The notes beneath the pieces were generated by a model. The model did no database searches and was not told where the DNA came from. It worked only from the letters and a program-made list of their open reading frames with translations. From assembly GCA_944325875.1 (NCBI GenBank), contig CALVBU010000001.1, positions 248,001-312,000 on the forward strand: 64,000 bases of DNA, read 5' to 3'. Numbering within the stretch: the first letter of the stretch is position 1; each line of letters starts with the position of its first letter. Below, piece after piece: positions 44,218 through 52,800 of the stretch. The DNA is from Candidatus Gastranaerophilales bacterium. Its GTDB lineage: Bacteria > Cyanobacteriota > Vampirovibrionia > Gastranaerophilales > Gastranaerophilaceae. A program made the translations under genes and the position numbers.

Positions 44218-44745
44218 TTATGCTACTATGCCTAGTGAAGATTCTAACATTTCTTTCAAACCATTTTCTCCGCCACGAGTTGGATGTGTAAGATATGATT
44301 GAATCATATGTTCATCCTGCATAGCGTTCCATCTAGTTTTGAACATATCTACGATATCAGTATTCATAGCTGAGCTAAATTTAGATTTGAATTTTTCACT
44401 AGCTTTAGGGATGAAATCAAGTGATACTTCTGTGTTTTTAAGAGTATTCCAAGCATCAATACCCCAATTTTTCATTTTGTTGCAGAAAGCACCAACAGAT
44501 TCGATAGCTGCTGAAATTCTAGAACCAGCACTAGCTAAAGAACCTACAAGAGCACTAGCTTTTAACTTACCAGTAAAGCTTGGTTGAGATGCTTTTTCTT
44601 TTTCCGGTGCAAAAACATCTGCAGTTAAAACGTTACCTTTAAAAGATGTTGCAGCAAACGGATTTGAACTTCTAGCCACTGTTTGTTCGTGTTTTGTACT
44701 ATTAAAAATACGTTCACGAATTCCTGAGATTGATAAATTTGCCAT
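44218..44745 (-). CDS. FTG-motif protein
   Basis: 175 residues. Two copies of the motif appear in a disordered Ser/Thr-rich N-terminal third: TSFKGN (residues 33-38) and PSFTGK (55-60). The remainder is helical with an Ala/Ser-rich amphipathic segment (ASALVGSLASAGSRISAAIE, about 63-82). Starts with GGAAAGGA ahead of the ATG. A perfect palindrome AGGATAT-C-ATATCCT (44783-44797) lies 38 bases upstream and may be an operator. First gene of a two-gene unit. Function unknown. Confidence 0.6.
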   Translation of the reverse strand: MANLSISGIRERIFNSTKHEQTVARSSNPFAATSFKGNVLTADVFAPEKEKASQPSFTGKLKASALVGSLASAGSRISAAIESVGAFCNKMKNWGIDAWNTLKNTEVSLDFIPKASEKFKSKFSSAMNTDIVDMFKTRWNAMQDEHMIQSYLTHPTRGGENGLKEMLESSLGIVA

Positions 44746-44890
44746 TATATAATCCTTTCCTACCTAAATTCTTCACATATATAGGATATCATATCCTTTT
44801 TAAACGCCATCAACCTTTTGGTGTATTGTTTAGTCAAAATACTATACTTTTGTTGCAGATTTTCATTCATGTTCATGATAAAATTTGAAT

Positions 44891-45661
44891 ATGGGATGTG
44901 TTAAAGAAATAAGTGAATTAATCGATGTTGTAGCAAGACTTCGAGCTCCTGACGGTTGTCAATGGGATAGAGAACAGACTCATGAAACGCTTAGACCAAA
45001 TATGTTAGAGGAAGCGTATGAAGCCGTTGACGCTATTGACTCAGGGGATATGAAACACTTAAAAGAAGAACTTGGTGATGTTCTTTTACAAGTAGTTTTA
45101 CATTCTCAAATTGCTTCTGAAGAAGGGGCTTTTAATATTGAAGACGTAGCTAAAGAACTTAAAGAAAAACTTATACATAGACATCCGCATGTCTTTGGGG
45201 ATACAAAAGTTTCCTCAACTCAGGATATTCTTGACAATTGGGATAAATTAAAAGCTGAAGAAAAAACACATCGTAAATCTGCTATGGATGGAATTTCAAA
45301 GGCTCAATCTGCTTTAATGAGCGCTCAAAAGATAAGTAAAAAAGCCGTTAAAACAGGTTTTGAATGGCCAAATGAGCAATCTTTATACGACTGTATATTC
45401 TCTGAATTTAAAGAATTTCAAGAAGCAGAAAAGGAAAATGACAAGGCTCACATGGAAGAAGAATTCGGGGATATCCTTTTTGCAACAGTAAATCTTGCAC
45501 GATGGAATAAAATTGATGCAGAACAGGCTCTTTTAAAAGCTAACAAAAAATTCATGACCAGATTCAGAAAAATGGAAGAGCTAGCAACAAAACCTCTTAC
45601 TGAATATTCTTTTGAAGAATATGACAAATTATGGAAAACTGCTAAAAAGCAGGTTGGTTAA
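44891..45661 (+). CDS. mazG: Nucleoside triphosphate pyrophosphohydrolase MazG
   Basis: 256 residues, tandem MazG domains as in E. coli. Signature residues: RLRAPDGCQWDREQTHETLR (about 16-35), NMLEEAYEAVDAI, LKEELGDVLLQVV (EExxD metal site, about 58) and the second domain EEFGDILFATVNLARW (about 194). Hydrolyses NTPs to NMP and PPi. The start is the ATG at 44891; TAAAAT at 44879-44884 ends exactly six bases before it and no ribosome site is present, so it is a leaderless candidate. Confidence 0.93.
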   Translation: MGCVKEISELIDVVARLRAPDGCQWDREQTHETLRPNMLEEAYEAVDAIDSGDMKHLKEELGDVLLQVVLHSQIASEEGAFNIEDVAKELKEKLIHRHPHVFGDTKVSSTQDILDNWDKLKAEEKTHRKSAMDGISKAQSALMSAQKISKKAVKTGFEWPNEQSLYDCIFSEFKEFQEAEKENDKAHMEEEFGDILFATVNLARWNKIDAEQALLKANKKFMTRFRKMEELATKPLTEYSFEEYDKLWKTAKKQVG

Positions 45662-45768
45662 AGATATTTAGGGATATGTAAACAAATATTAACAAACTTA
45701 TTCTTAAAAAAGCAATTTCTTTAGAAAAAAATCCTTTATTAAAATATAAGGAAATGAGGATAAGCCAA

Positions 45769-45972
45769 ATGAAAGAACAAGAATTAAATACAATGATGTC
45801 AGTAGTTGCTGACCCTATCAAAAACGTATATAAAATTAATTCACGTAAAGATTTGGAAGAAATTCAAAGAATTATTCGTATTTTTAATATTGCAGAAGAA
45901 CAACACAACAAACATACAATGTTGTCTATCAAAAATCTTGCAACATTCAGACTTGTTCTAAGTAATAACTAA
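45769..45972 (+). CDS. Uncharacterised small protein
   Basis: 67 residues, charged and helical (NVYKINSRKDLEEIQRIIRI), no motif recognised. Two starts are possible: ATG 45769 with GAGGAT upstream (chosen) and ATG 45754, which sits only one base after AAGGA. Separated from mazG by 107 bases and followed by a terminator, so it may have its own promoter. Confidence 0.5.
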   Translation: MKEQELNTMMSVVADPIKNVYKINSRKDLEEIQRIIRIFNIAEEQHNKHTMLSIKNLATFRLVLSNN

Positions 45973-46043
45973 GACTGAGAAATTTAATCGGTCTAAAAAA
46001 GATTTCGTTGGAAAAATAAGGAAAAAGGAAGATTAGGAATAAT

Positions 46044-46075
46044 AAAAAGCCCGCTATATAAAAGCAGGCTTTTTT
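46044..46075. terminator. Bidirectional intrinsic terminator
   Basis: AAAAAGCC pairs with GGCTTTTT with a small inner GC/GC stem; it lies between the small-protein gene and the convergent prepilin gene. Confidence 0.85.
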
Positions 46076-46081
46076 ATTTTA

Positions 46082-46750
46082 CTAAATTTTAAACGGATAA
46101 TCATCCGTAAATTCCCAATTAGAAAGTTCTAAGATTCGAACACCACATTTCTTAGCTTGAATTAGGGCTTCTCTATCATTCCGAGAAGGATTATCACAGA
46201 GTGTTCCCCATTTTTTTAATTTATGATCAAAATAATACGATGAACTCCAGGGACAAATTACAAAAGCAAAAGTATCATAATCTCTTTTATTTGGTTTATT
46301 GGGGCCATTGACATCTAAATTAAAATCTATACAACCAGCACTTTTCGTATATGCAATACTACCATCAGCAAAATATATTGCTACCATCGTTTCACCTGTA
46401 TAATCAGGTATGACCGATTGTTCAATACGCGTATATTTGATATAAGGTGCAATATATTTCATTATAAACTCATAAGTATATTTAGGTCCCTTAACTGGAT
46501 CATAAACGCCATTGCCATTTTCATCGGCATGAGCACCATTAGTATGAGTCCAATACTTTGCATCACCATTAACGGCTTCTGAAAGCTGAATAGCCTGAGA
46601 CATCATACTATTAAACTTTTTTAATCTTGCAGTATATTCTTTCTTTTTATAATGCCCAACTAATACAGGCAACGTCATTGCAGCCACTATTCCAATTATT
46701 CCTAAGGTTATTAGTACTTCTGCTAATGTAAAAGCATTGTTCTTTTTCAT
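46082..46750 (-). CDS. Type IV prepilin-like protein
   Basis: 222 residues. Class III signal MKKNNAFTLAEVLITLGIIG with predicted cleavage before Phe7 and Glu at mature position 5; hydrophobic helix to about residue 32. The C-terminal domain has four cysteines (near residues 140, 164, 182 and 200) and an Asp/Asn-rich segment (HADENGNGVYDPVKG, about 74) that could bind calcium. GGAGG stands five bases before the ATG. Its upstream region is unusual: promoter, small ORF, 11-G tract and hairpin between 46989 and 46800 on the same strand. Confidence 0.9.
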   Translation of the reverse strand: MKKNNAFTLAEVLITLGIIGIVAAMTLPVLVGHYKKKEYTARLKKFNSMMSQAIQLSEAVNGDAKYWTHTNGAHADENGNGVYDPVKGPKYTYEFIMKYIAPYIKYTRIEQSVIPDYTGETMVAIYFADGSIAYTKSAGCIDFNLDVNGPNKPNKRDYDTFAFVICPWSSSYYFDHKLKKWGTLCDNPSRNDREALIQAKKCGVRILELSNWEFTDDYPFKI

Positions 46751-46801
46751 CTATCCCTCCGTTTTATATTTTATTTTCAAGTTAGCTTAAAACTTTGCAT
46801 C

Positions 46802-46827
46802 AAAAACCACCGTGTCTATTGGCACGG
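46802..46827 (-). terminator. Weak intrinsic terminator upstream of the prepilin gene
   Basis: Reverse strand: CCGTG pairs with CACGG around an 8-nt loop, then TGG and five T. The stem is short. Confidence 0.4.
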
Positions 46828-46893
46828 CTAAATTTTAACTTTTTATTTCGGAGGTCTAAGTCGAAAATGCTTGACTCAACTGTTAGTTGGCAG

Positions 46894-46904
46894 CCCCCCC
46901 CCCC
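46894..46904 (-). repeat. 11-nt homopolymer tract (G on the reverse strand)
   Basis: Eleven consecutive C on the forward strand, in a region otherwise AT-rich. It lies within the small ORF beginning at 46933, ten codons from its ATG, matching the position of the G tract at 58756. Confidence 0.95.
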
Positions 46905-46990
46905 GAAATTATCATTATAAGTAAGTCTTGCATTATTACCTCTTTTCTGATTTATTTATTATTCTAACAAATTTTTACATTTATTTCAAG

Positions 46991-47365
46991 TTACAACAAT
47001 GCTAATAATTCCGGTATGAAAATCAAAGCTCCAATAATCACCGCAATTATTGTAACAAACATCACCGCACCTGCCGATATATCTTTTGCCATTCCAACCA
47101 TTTTGGAATAACGGTTATGGAAAATTGCATCCAATGAAAATTCAATTGCAGAATTTAACATTTCCGCTGCAACAACTAAACCTATCGCAAGTAAAAGCAC
47201 ACTTATTTTTAAAGCACTAAATTCCAATATAAAACCTAATACAAGAACAAAAACCGCAGCCGTAAAGTGAATACGAATATTTCTCTCACTTTTTAAAACT
47301 AAACGCATTCCCTTTCTTGCATTTCTAAAAGTATTTCCAAACCCCTGCGACTTAAATTTACTCAT
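46991..47365 (-). CDS. dgkA: Diacylglycerol/undecaprenol kinase
   Basis: 124 residues, three membrane helices. The family signature is AAEMLNSAIEFSLDAI (about 65-80), with NFRNA/NIRIH elements near the N-terminus (NTFRNARKGMRLVLKSERNI). Phosphorylates undecaprenol or diacylglycerol at the inner membrane. It overlaps ybeY by 4 bases. The ybeY-dgkA order is widespread. Confidence 0.93.
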   Translation of the reverse strand: MSKFKSQGFGNTFRNARKGMRLVLKSERNIRIHFTAAVFVLVLGFILEFSALKISVLLLAIGLVVAAEMLNSAIEFSLDAIFHNRYSKMVGMAKDISAGAVMFVTIIAVIIGALIFIPELLALL

Positions 47366-47859
47366 ACTTCCCCCAAGCTATCAAGAGCTTTATTTTGCTG
47401 TGCTATAACAAAATTATAATCCTCCATTGTTTGGTGGTCAAATCCTAACAAATGCATTATGCCATGGCTAATTAAAAATGCGAGTTCATATTCTGGAGTC
47501 ACATCCTTCTTTTTAGCTTCTTCTTGCACCTTATCAAGAGCAATAATAACTTCACCTAAATTTATTTCCCCATCAAAGATAAACTTTTCTTCAGAATCTG
47601 CAAAAATAGCAAAAGTTATAATATCCGCAGGATAATCTTTTTGTCTGTATTCTCGATTTATCTCATGAGTTTTTTCACTATCACAATACAAAAAATCAAA
47701 AGATACTGTATTAAAAACTTGACAAGACAGGCAACAGCTATCTTTAATTTCCGGCTGTTTTAGATAAAACTTCAATATCTTCCGAGCAAGCTGTATAAAT
47801 TTCTTTTCATCAATATCCCAGTCAGGATAAATATTCTCCGAGAAAATATTAATTTTCAT
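47362..47859 (-). CDS. ybeY: Endoribonuclease / rRNA maturation factor YbeY
   Basis: 165 residues from the ATG at 47859. The zinc-binding signature HGIMHLLGFDH is present near residue 130. Needed for 16S rRNA 3' processing and 70S quality control. GAGGAT six bases upstream favours ATG 47859 over ATG 47871. It overlaps the pgpH end by 11 bases and dgkA by 4, so all are one operon. Confidence 0.93.
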   Translation of the reverse strand: MKINIFSENIYPDWDIDEKKFIQLARKILKFYLKQPEIKDSCCLSCQVFNTVSFDFLYCDSEKTHEINREYRQKDYPADIITFAIFADSEEKFIFDGEINLGEVIIALDKVQEEAKKKDVTPEYELAFLISHGIMHLLGFDHQTMEDYNFVIAQQNKALDSLGEV

Positions 47860-50047
47860 TTTTATCCTCATTTGAATTTTTATCTTCTAACTGCTTAATT
47901 TTATTTTCAAGATCTTCATCCAACATCTTTGATGGAAGATTAATTTTATTTTTCTTTAACTCTTCTTCAATATTTTCCTGATATTTAATTCGATTATGCT
48001 GCATACCTCTTAGAATTCTACTAAAGGTCGATGCAATAACTTTAATATCATGCAATGTCAAAGGACTATCTGTAAGTTGACCATCATTAAGACGTTCCAC
48101 AATAATCTTATCAATAATTTTTTCGATTTCTTCAGATGTAGGATTTTTTAACGAACGAACAGCTGATTCTACAGCATCGGCAATCATTAAAATTGCAGTT
48201 TCTTTCATATTTGGTTTAGGACCTGTATATCTAAACTGTTCCTCTTTTACATTTTCAATACCTTCTTCTTTTACCGCCTGATTATAGAAGTAACTAGCAA
48301 GCCCTTCTCCATGGTGCTGTAAAATAAAATTGTTTATCACAGGAGGCAGACCATATTCTTTTGCCAATTCAACACCATCTTTAGGGTGTGCGGTGATAAC
48401 CATTTTACTTAATCTTGGATTTAACTTTGAATGCGGGTTTTCAATCCCGAAATATGATTGGTTTTCAACGAAGAATAGAGGGCGTTTTAATTTACCGATG
48501 TCGTGATAAAAGGCCCCAACACGAGCTAAAATAGGATTTGCTCCAATAGCCTCAGCTGCAGCTTCACATAAATTTGAAACCATCAAACTGTGATGATAAG
48601 TTCCCGGAGCTTCAAACTGCAATCTTTTTAACAAAGGTTGATTATGGTCAGCTAATTCGGCCAAACCGTAAGGAGTATTGATCTTGAACATACTTTCCAA
48701 CAAAGGTAATGTTCCAAGAGCTATCATAGAACTTATAATACCGTTCAACGCAATGAACAAACTATTTTTGAAAATCAATATATTATTAACATCAATTAGA
48801 CAACGTTCAAGAACGTAAATTGCCAAAAGAATAATCAAACCTGAAGCTGAAATTACAAACCCAGCCTTTATTAAATCAAATCTTCTTGAATATCTGATTT
48901 GTGAAATTGTAATCATTGCAATTAAGCACAACAAAGAGAATGTTACTATAATTTGCGCAGAATACTGAGCCCCAACAGTCAATACCGCAAGCATGATTAA
49001 AGATGCTACAAAAGCAACCCTAGGATTTGTAAATATAGCAAGAAGCAATACAAAAGCTGGAATTGGCAAAACATAAGGTGAAAAACCTGTCGGAATTAAA
49101 ACTGCAATACCCGCTAATATAAGAGCTAATGTAGCCGAAATTGCCATATATCTTGGCTCTAGAAACTGCTTTTCGAAAAATTTCATATATGTAATGAAAA
49201 TCAATGTTGCTATGAATACTAAAATATAAATAGCAACCAGACCTTGTCCATTTAATTCATATACGTTATAACCGGCTTGTCTTAAAGCATCCCTTTTTAA
49301 TCTAGTAACAGGTTCACCTTCAAATAGAATTTTATCACCTTTTTGGAAGGTTATTTCGTAAGGTTTAACTGAATTTTCAGCATTCTTCTTTGCAATATCT
49401 GTTGCAAACTCATCTATCACTAGATTTGGAACAATAATTTGGCTTAATAAAGCATTTATAATTGAAATCTGACGTTTGGAAACATTTGAAATCAAATTAG
49501 CTTTGATTATATCATCCATGCTTACAGTCTCAAAGTCTTTTTCACTAATACCCTTTTGCAGAACATTAGTTAACGTCAAATTAGCCTTATCAAAGACTTC
49601 CCTTAATGCATGGTCATCCGATTTCAAGAAAAAATTTATTACAAAATTCTTTTTAGTTTCACTGGAAATATCAAACAATAAAGAAAGTTCTTCTAACTTA
49701 ACATCATCAGAAACAGACTTACGTCTTATTTGGATAATGGAATTCTCCAAAGTTTCCAAGTTTGTCTTGATAAAATCATCTTCAGCCGGAGCCAATATCG
49801 GATCAACTTTTTGAGCTACTTCTTTTTTATGTTGCTCAGTACGTTTTACATCAACAACAGTAATTGTTTTTTGAGCAACAACATCTTTTTTGCTTATACC
49901 ATTCTCTACAATTGTTTGAAAAAAGAAATTTTGAGAAGCTATAATTGAGGTCATTAAAATCGTAAAAATTAAAAAACCTACAGTCTTTATCGCTTGTGAC
50001 GAAAAGAAAAAGTCACGTATCCTAGTTACTAATATTATTTTATTCAT
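47849..50047 (-). CDS. pgpH: 7TM-HD cyclic di-AMP phosphodiesterase, PgpH family
   Basis: 732 residues. N-terminal membrane helix, then an extracytoplasmic 7TMR-HDED domain (about 50-270), seven membrane helices (about 275-465), and a cytoplasmic HD domain: YHHSLMVSNLCEAAAEAIGA (about 485), FYHDIGKLKRPLFF (His-Asp pair about 513) and ILQHHGEGLASYFY. PgpH proteins hydrolyse c-di-AMP. It matches the synthase gene cdaA at 56342-57250. The C-terminal tail is Lys/Glu/Asn-rich. Co-transcribed with ybeY and dgkA. Confidence 0.92.
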   Translation of the reverse strand: MNKIILVTRIRDFFFSSQAIKTVGFLIFTILMTSIIASQNFFFQTIVENGISKKDVVAQKTITVVDVKRTEQHKKEVAQKVDPILAPAEDDFIKTNLETLENSIIQIRRKSVSDDVKLEELSLLFDISSETKKNFVINFFLKSDDHALREVFDKANLTLTNVLQKGISEKDFETVSMDDIIKANLISNVSKRQISIINALLSQIIVPNLVIDEFATDIAKKNAENSVKPYEITFQKGDKILFEGEPVTRLKRDALRQAGYNVYELNGQGLVAIYILVFIATLIFITYMKFFEKQFLEPRYMAISATLALILAGIAVLIPTGFSPYVLPIPAFVLLLAIFTNPRVAFVASLIMLAVLTVGAQYSAQIIVTFSLLCLIAMITISQIRYSRRFDLIKAGFVISASGLIILLAIYVLERCLIDVNNILIFKNSLFIALNGIISSMIALGTLPLLESMFKINTPYGLAELADHNQPLLKRLQFEAPGTYHHSLMVSNLCEAAAEAIGANPILARVGAFYHDIGKLKRPLFFVENQSYFGIENPHSKLNPRLSKMVITAHPKDGVELAKEYGLPPVINNFILQHHGEGLASYFYNQAVKEEGIENVKEEQFRYTGPKPNMKETAILMIADAVESAVRSLKNPTSEEIEKIIDKIIVERLNDGQLTDSPLTLHDIKVIASTFSRILRGMQHNRIKYQENIEEELKKNKINLPSKMLDEDLENKIKQLEDKNSNEDKNEN

Positions 50048-50085
50048 TAAGTTTCATCCTATTATTTAAAACCAAATTTCCAACA

Positions 50086-51045
50086 TTATTTTATAACTTC
50101 CGAGTTTTTTTTCAACCCTGCCGATTTTACCATTCTTTGTACGTCTTCTATTAATTTTCGATTAATAGAAATCAATTCAGAAATAACAGCAAGCAATACA
50201 ACCTGAACCCCTGTAATTAAAAGGATTGCAGAAAGTATTAAGGATTGAATATGTCCTTGTCCGCTACCACTGAAAAAGAAATACAAAAATCTGGCACCTG
50301 GGATTAATCCAAGAAATAAAATCAAACTTCCCAAAAGTATAAAAAACCTGAAAGGACGGTATATAATAAACATCCTAAGCATTGTAAAAATTGAACGCCT
50401 TATATATTGAAACATATTTGAAAATAATCTTGATTTTCTAAGCTCAGGATTAACTTCAACATCCACAGATTGAACAACCAGTCCTTTTGCTTTTGCTTGA
50501 ATAATAGTTTCTAAAGTATAAGTATAATTATCAAAAACATTTAATTGCAAAGCTGCATTTCGAGAAAATGCTCGAAAACCGCTTGGCGCATCTTTTACAT
50601 CAGTCTTGCTAACAAGTCTCATTACAAAAGACCCAAGTTTTTGAAGCATTTTTTTTAATAATGAAAAATGCTTAATTTCAGAAACAGGTCTTGTCCCGAT
50701 AACTATATCTGCCTTATTTTCAATAATAGGCTTTACAATATCTTTAATATACGAAGCATTATACTGATTATCAGCATCAGTATTAACAATAATATCTGCG
50801 CCCATATCAAGAGCCTTATTAATCCCAGCAATAAAAGCTTTTGCAAGTCCCTTGTTATTTCCCAGAGAAACTATCGCACTTACACCAAGCTCTTCGGCAA
50901 CCTTAACTGTATTATCAACTGAGCCGTCATCTATTACTAAGACCTCAATTTCATCAATCCCGTCAATTTTATCAGGCAAACCCTTTAAAGTAACCGGAAG
51001 AGATTTCTCTTCATTATAGCAAGGAATCTGTATTACAAGTTTCAT
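50086..51045 (-). CDS. Family 2 glycosyltransferase, DPM1/GtrB-like with membrane helices
   Basis: 319 residues. The GT-A domain contains IQIPCYNEEKSLPVTLKGLP, EVLVIDDGSVDNTV (about 34) and DIIVNTDADNQY (about 80, metal-binding DxD). Two C-terminal membrane helices (about 233-255 and 268-292). Such enzymes charge polyprenyl phosphate with a sugar; the divergent gene at 51109 encodes a GT-C enzyme that could use such a donor. AGAGAG ribosome site. 38 bases before pgpH. Confidence 0.88.
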   Translation of the reverse strand: MKLVIQIPCYNEEKSLPVTLKGLPDKIDGIDEIEVLVIDDGSVDNTVKVAEELGVSAIVSLGNNKGLAKAFIAGINKALDMGADIIVNTDADNQYNASYIKDIVKPIIENKADIVIGTRPVSEIKHFSLLKKMLQKLGSFVMRLVSKTDVKDAPSGFRAFSRNAALQLNVFDNYTYTLETIIQAKAKGLVVQSVDVEVNPELRKSRLFSNMFQYIRRSIFTMLRMFIIYRPFRFFILLGSLILFLGLIPGARFLYFFFSGSGQGHIQSLILSAILLITGVQVVLLAVISELISINRKLIEDVQRMVKSAGLKKNSEVIK

Positions 51046-51108
51046 AAAAGCTCTCTTTCTTTTTTTATTATATAATTAAAATGTAATATTTACAAACGGG
51101 GATTAGAT

Positions 51109-52740
51109 ATGTGTATCTGGGCAATTACGATATTTGGGCTTTTATTAAGACTTTTGTTTATTAATAAGGCTGAAGGGTTATGGAATGATGAATATGTTTC
51201 TTGGTTTGTAGCTTCACAACCTTTTACAAATGGTTTTATTGAAAGCGTTAAATCACAATGTCACATGCCTTTTTATTACCTGTATTTGAAATTTTTCATG
51301 TTATTATTCGGTCAAAGCGACTTGTTACTAAGACTTACATCCGTACTTGCCGGTACAATTTCAATACCCGTTATGTATTTGGTAGGGAAAGAAAAAGATA
51401 AACAAACCGGAATATTTACTGCAATACTCACAGCTTTAAGCTCTTTTCTTATATATTATTCACAGGAAGTAAGATTTTATGCTATCCTATTCTTATTTTC
51501 AGCCCTTTCGCTATTGTTTACAATAAGAGTTTTAAAAAAACAAAATAACTATAATTTTATAGGTCTAATAATTTCAAACTTATTAATTCTCATAACTCAT
51601 ACGATTGGATTTGTTTATGTATTCTTTAACATTGTTATTCTAAGTATTTTGCTGTTTAAAACATACAAAAAACAAATTATAAAGCTATGGGCAATTTTAG
51701 CAATATTATTTATATGCACAACACCTTTAATTATAAAAATATTTACAACTCAATCATTTTCGCAATGGTGGGGAAAATTTAGCCTCGCGAAATTTGGATT
51801 TCTAATGACAGATTATTTTTCACCAATACTGACAAATCTGGTTGATTCGCCTGCTAAATTCTTCTACAACCCAACACCTGAATTTTTCATATTTGCTCTA
51901 TGTCCGGCTTTAATTGCAACTTTTTGGATCATAAAAGCAATTTTAAAAGATAAAGTAAATACTTTTCTATTCTTATGCACTGTCGGAGTCGTTATTGTAA
52001 TGAGTTTTGCGGCAATTCTTGGAAAGCTTGTATTCATAACTAAATATTCAATTGAAATTTATCCGACTTTAATTTTATTAGCAGCATTTGGAGCAATTAG
52101 TATTAATAAGAAATGGTTACGTTACGGAAGTATTTCCATATTTTGCCTTTTACAGATAATTTATTTATTATACAGTCCAATTTCAGCACCAAAAATTAAA
52201 AGAGCTCAAGGTCATGCCATAGTTGCAGATTTAATTAATAAAGCAAATTTAAAAGATGGGGATTACATAATTCTTGAATACTACCCTGCTGAAAGATTTG
52301 AAAAATATATCGATTTTTCAAAATACAAAGTAATATCAATCGATAAGGGAAACTTCCACCTTTATATGACTCCAGACACTAACTACAGAAAAGCATACAA
52401 AGATGGTAAAGAAATATATCGCGATCTTTTTAAATCAAACTCAAACCCATATCTGAAATTCCGAATTTATAACGATATAGTAAACCAAATGCAACCAAAC
52501 CAAAGTGTTTTAGTAGTCATGCTTAACAGTGTTGCATTTTATCCTTCAAATGTTATGATGGGCATGTCAGGTGATGATACTCTGTATGAAAAAGTACCAT
52601 TATTATTTTTGGTTTTCTCGCACATTAAATCACAAATATTCTTCGATTTATCTGAAACCCTTACTAGAATTGACTTTAGAAGTAGAGGGGACTGGGCTGC
52701 AATTAAGTTCACAAAACTTAATAATGGCAATCAAGAATAG
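51109..52740 (+). CDS. GT-C membrane glycosyltransferase (ArnT/PMT-like)
   Basis: 543 residues, about 11 membrane helices to residue 360 and a soluble C-terminal domain. The first loop has LWNDEYVSWFVA (catalytic-type Asp-Glu near residue 26) and the SQEVRFYAILFLF element (about 122) typical of GT39/PMT_2 enzymes that use lipid-linked sugars. Substrate unknown. Promoter TATAAT at about 51070 and a GGGGA site. Divergent from the polyprenol-phosphate glycosyltransferase gene at 50086. Confidence 0.85.
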   Translation: MCIWAITIFGLLLRLLFINKAEGLWNDEYVSWFVASQPFTNGFIESVKSQCHMPFYYLYLKFFMLLFGQSDLLLRLTSVLAGTISIPVMYLVGKEKDKQTGIFTAILTALSSFLIYYSQEVRFYAILFLFSALSLLFTIRVLKKQNNYNFIGLIISNLLILITHTIGFVYVFFNIVILSILLFKTYKKQIIKLWAILAILFICTTPLIIKIFTTQSFSQWWGKFSLAKFGFLMTDYFSPILTNLVDSPAKFFYNPTPEFFIFALCPALIATFWIIKAILKDKVNTFLFLCTVGVVIVMSFAAILGKLVFITKYSIEIYPTLILLAAFGAISINKKWLRYGSISIFCLLQIIYLLYSPISAPKIKRAQGHAIVADLINKANLKDGDYIILEYYPAERFEKYIDFSKYKVISIDKGNFHLYMTPDTNYRKAYKDGKEIYRDLFKSNSNPYLKFRIYNDIVNQMQPNQSVLVVMLNSVAFYPSNVMMGMSGDDTLYEKVPLLFLVFSHIKSQIFFDLSETLTRIDFRSRGDWAAIKFTKLNNGNQE

Positions 52741-52800
52741 CAATTTTTATTATGTTTGAACCTATATATATATAGAAGGGTTTAGTAAAAAAATAGTGTT

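Larger units (their letters stand above)
46800..46989 (-). promoter_or_regulatory. Possible phase-variable leader/attenuator of the prepilin gene at 46082
   Basis: Reading the reverse strand: promoter TTGAAA-17-TAGAAT (46989-46961), GAGGT ribosome site, ATG at 46933, ten codons, then an 11-G tract (46904-46894). As sequenced the frame stops at TAA 46883 after 16 codons (MQDLLIMIISGGGAAN). With one more G (or two fewer) the frame would run on (CQLTVESSIFDLDLRNKK...) to a TGA ending at 46800, exactly over a weak terminator hairpin (46827-46802). Ribosomes in that frame could stop the hairpin forming and let transcription reach the prepilin. The parts are visible; the regulatory model is inference. 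Confidence 0.4.

Noticed and set aside
46800-46830. Possible c-di-GMP or other riboswitch
   Set aside because: Only a 5-bp hairpin; no conserved aptamer sequence recognised.
52762-52775. CTATATATATATAG palindrome as an operator
   Set aside because: Low-complexity TA run; palindromic by composition, no further support.
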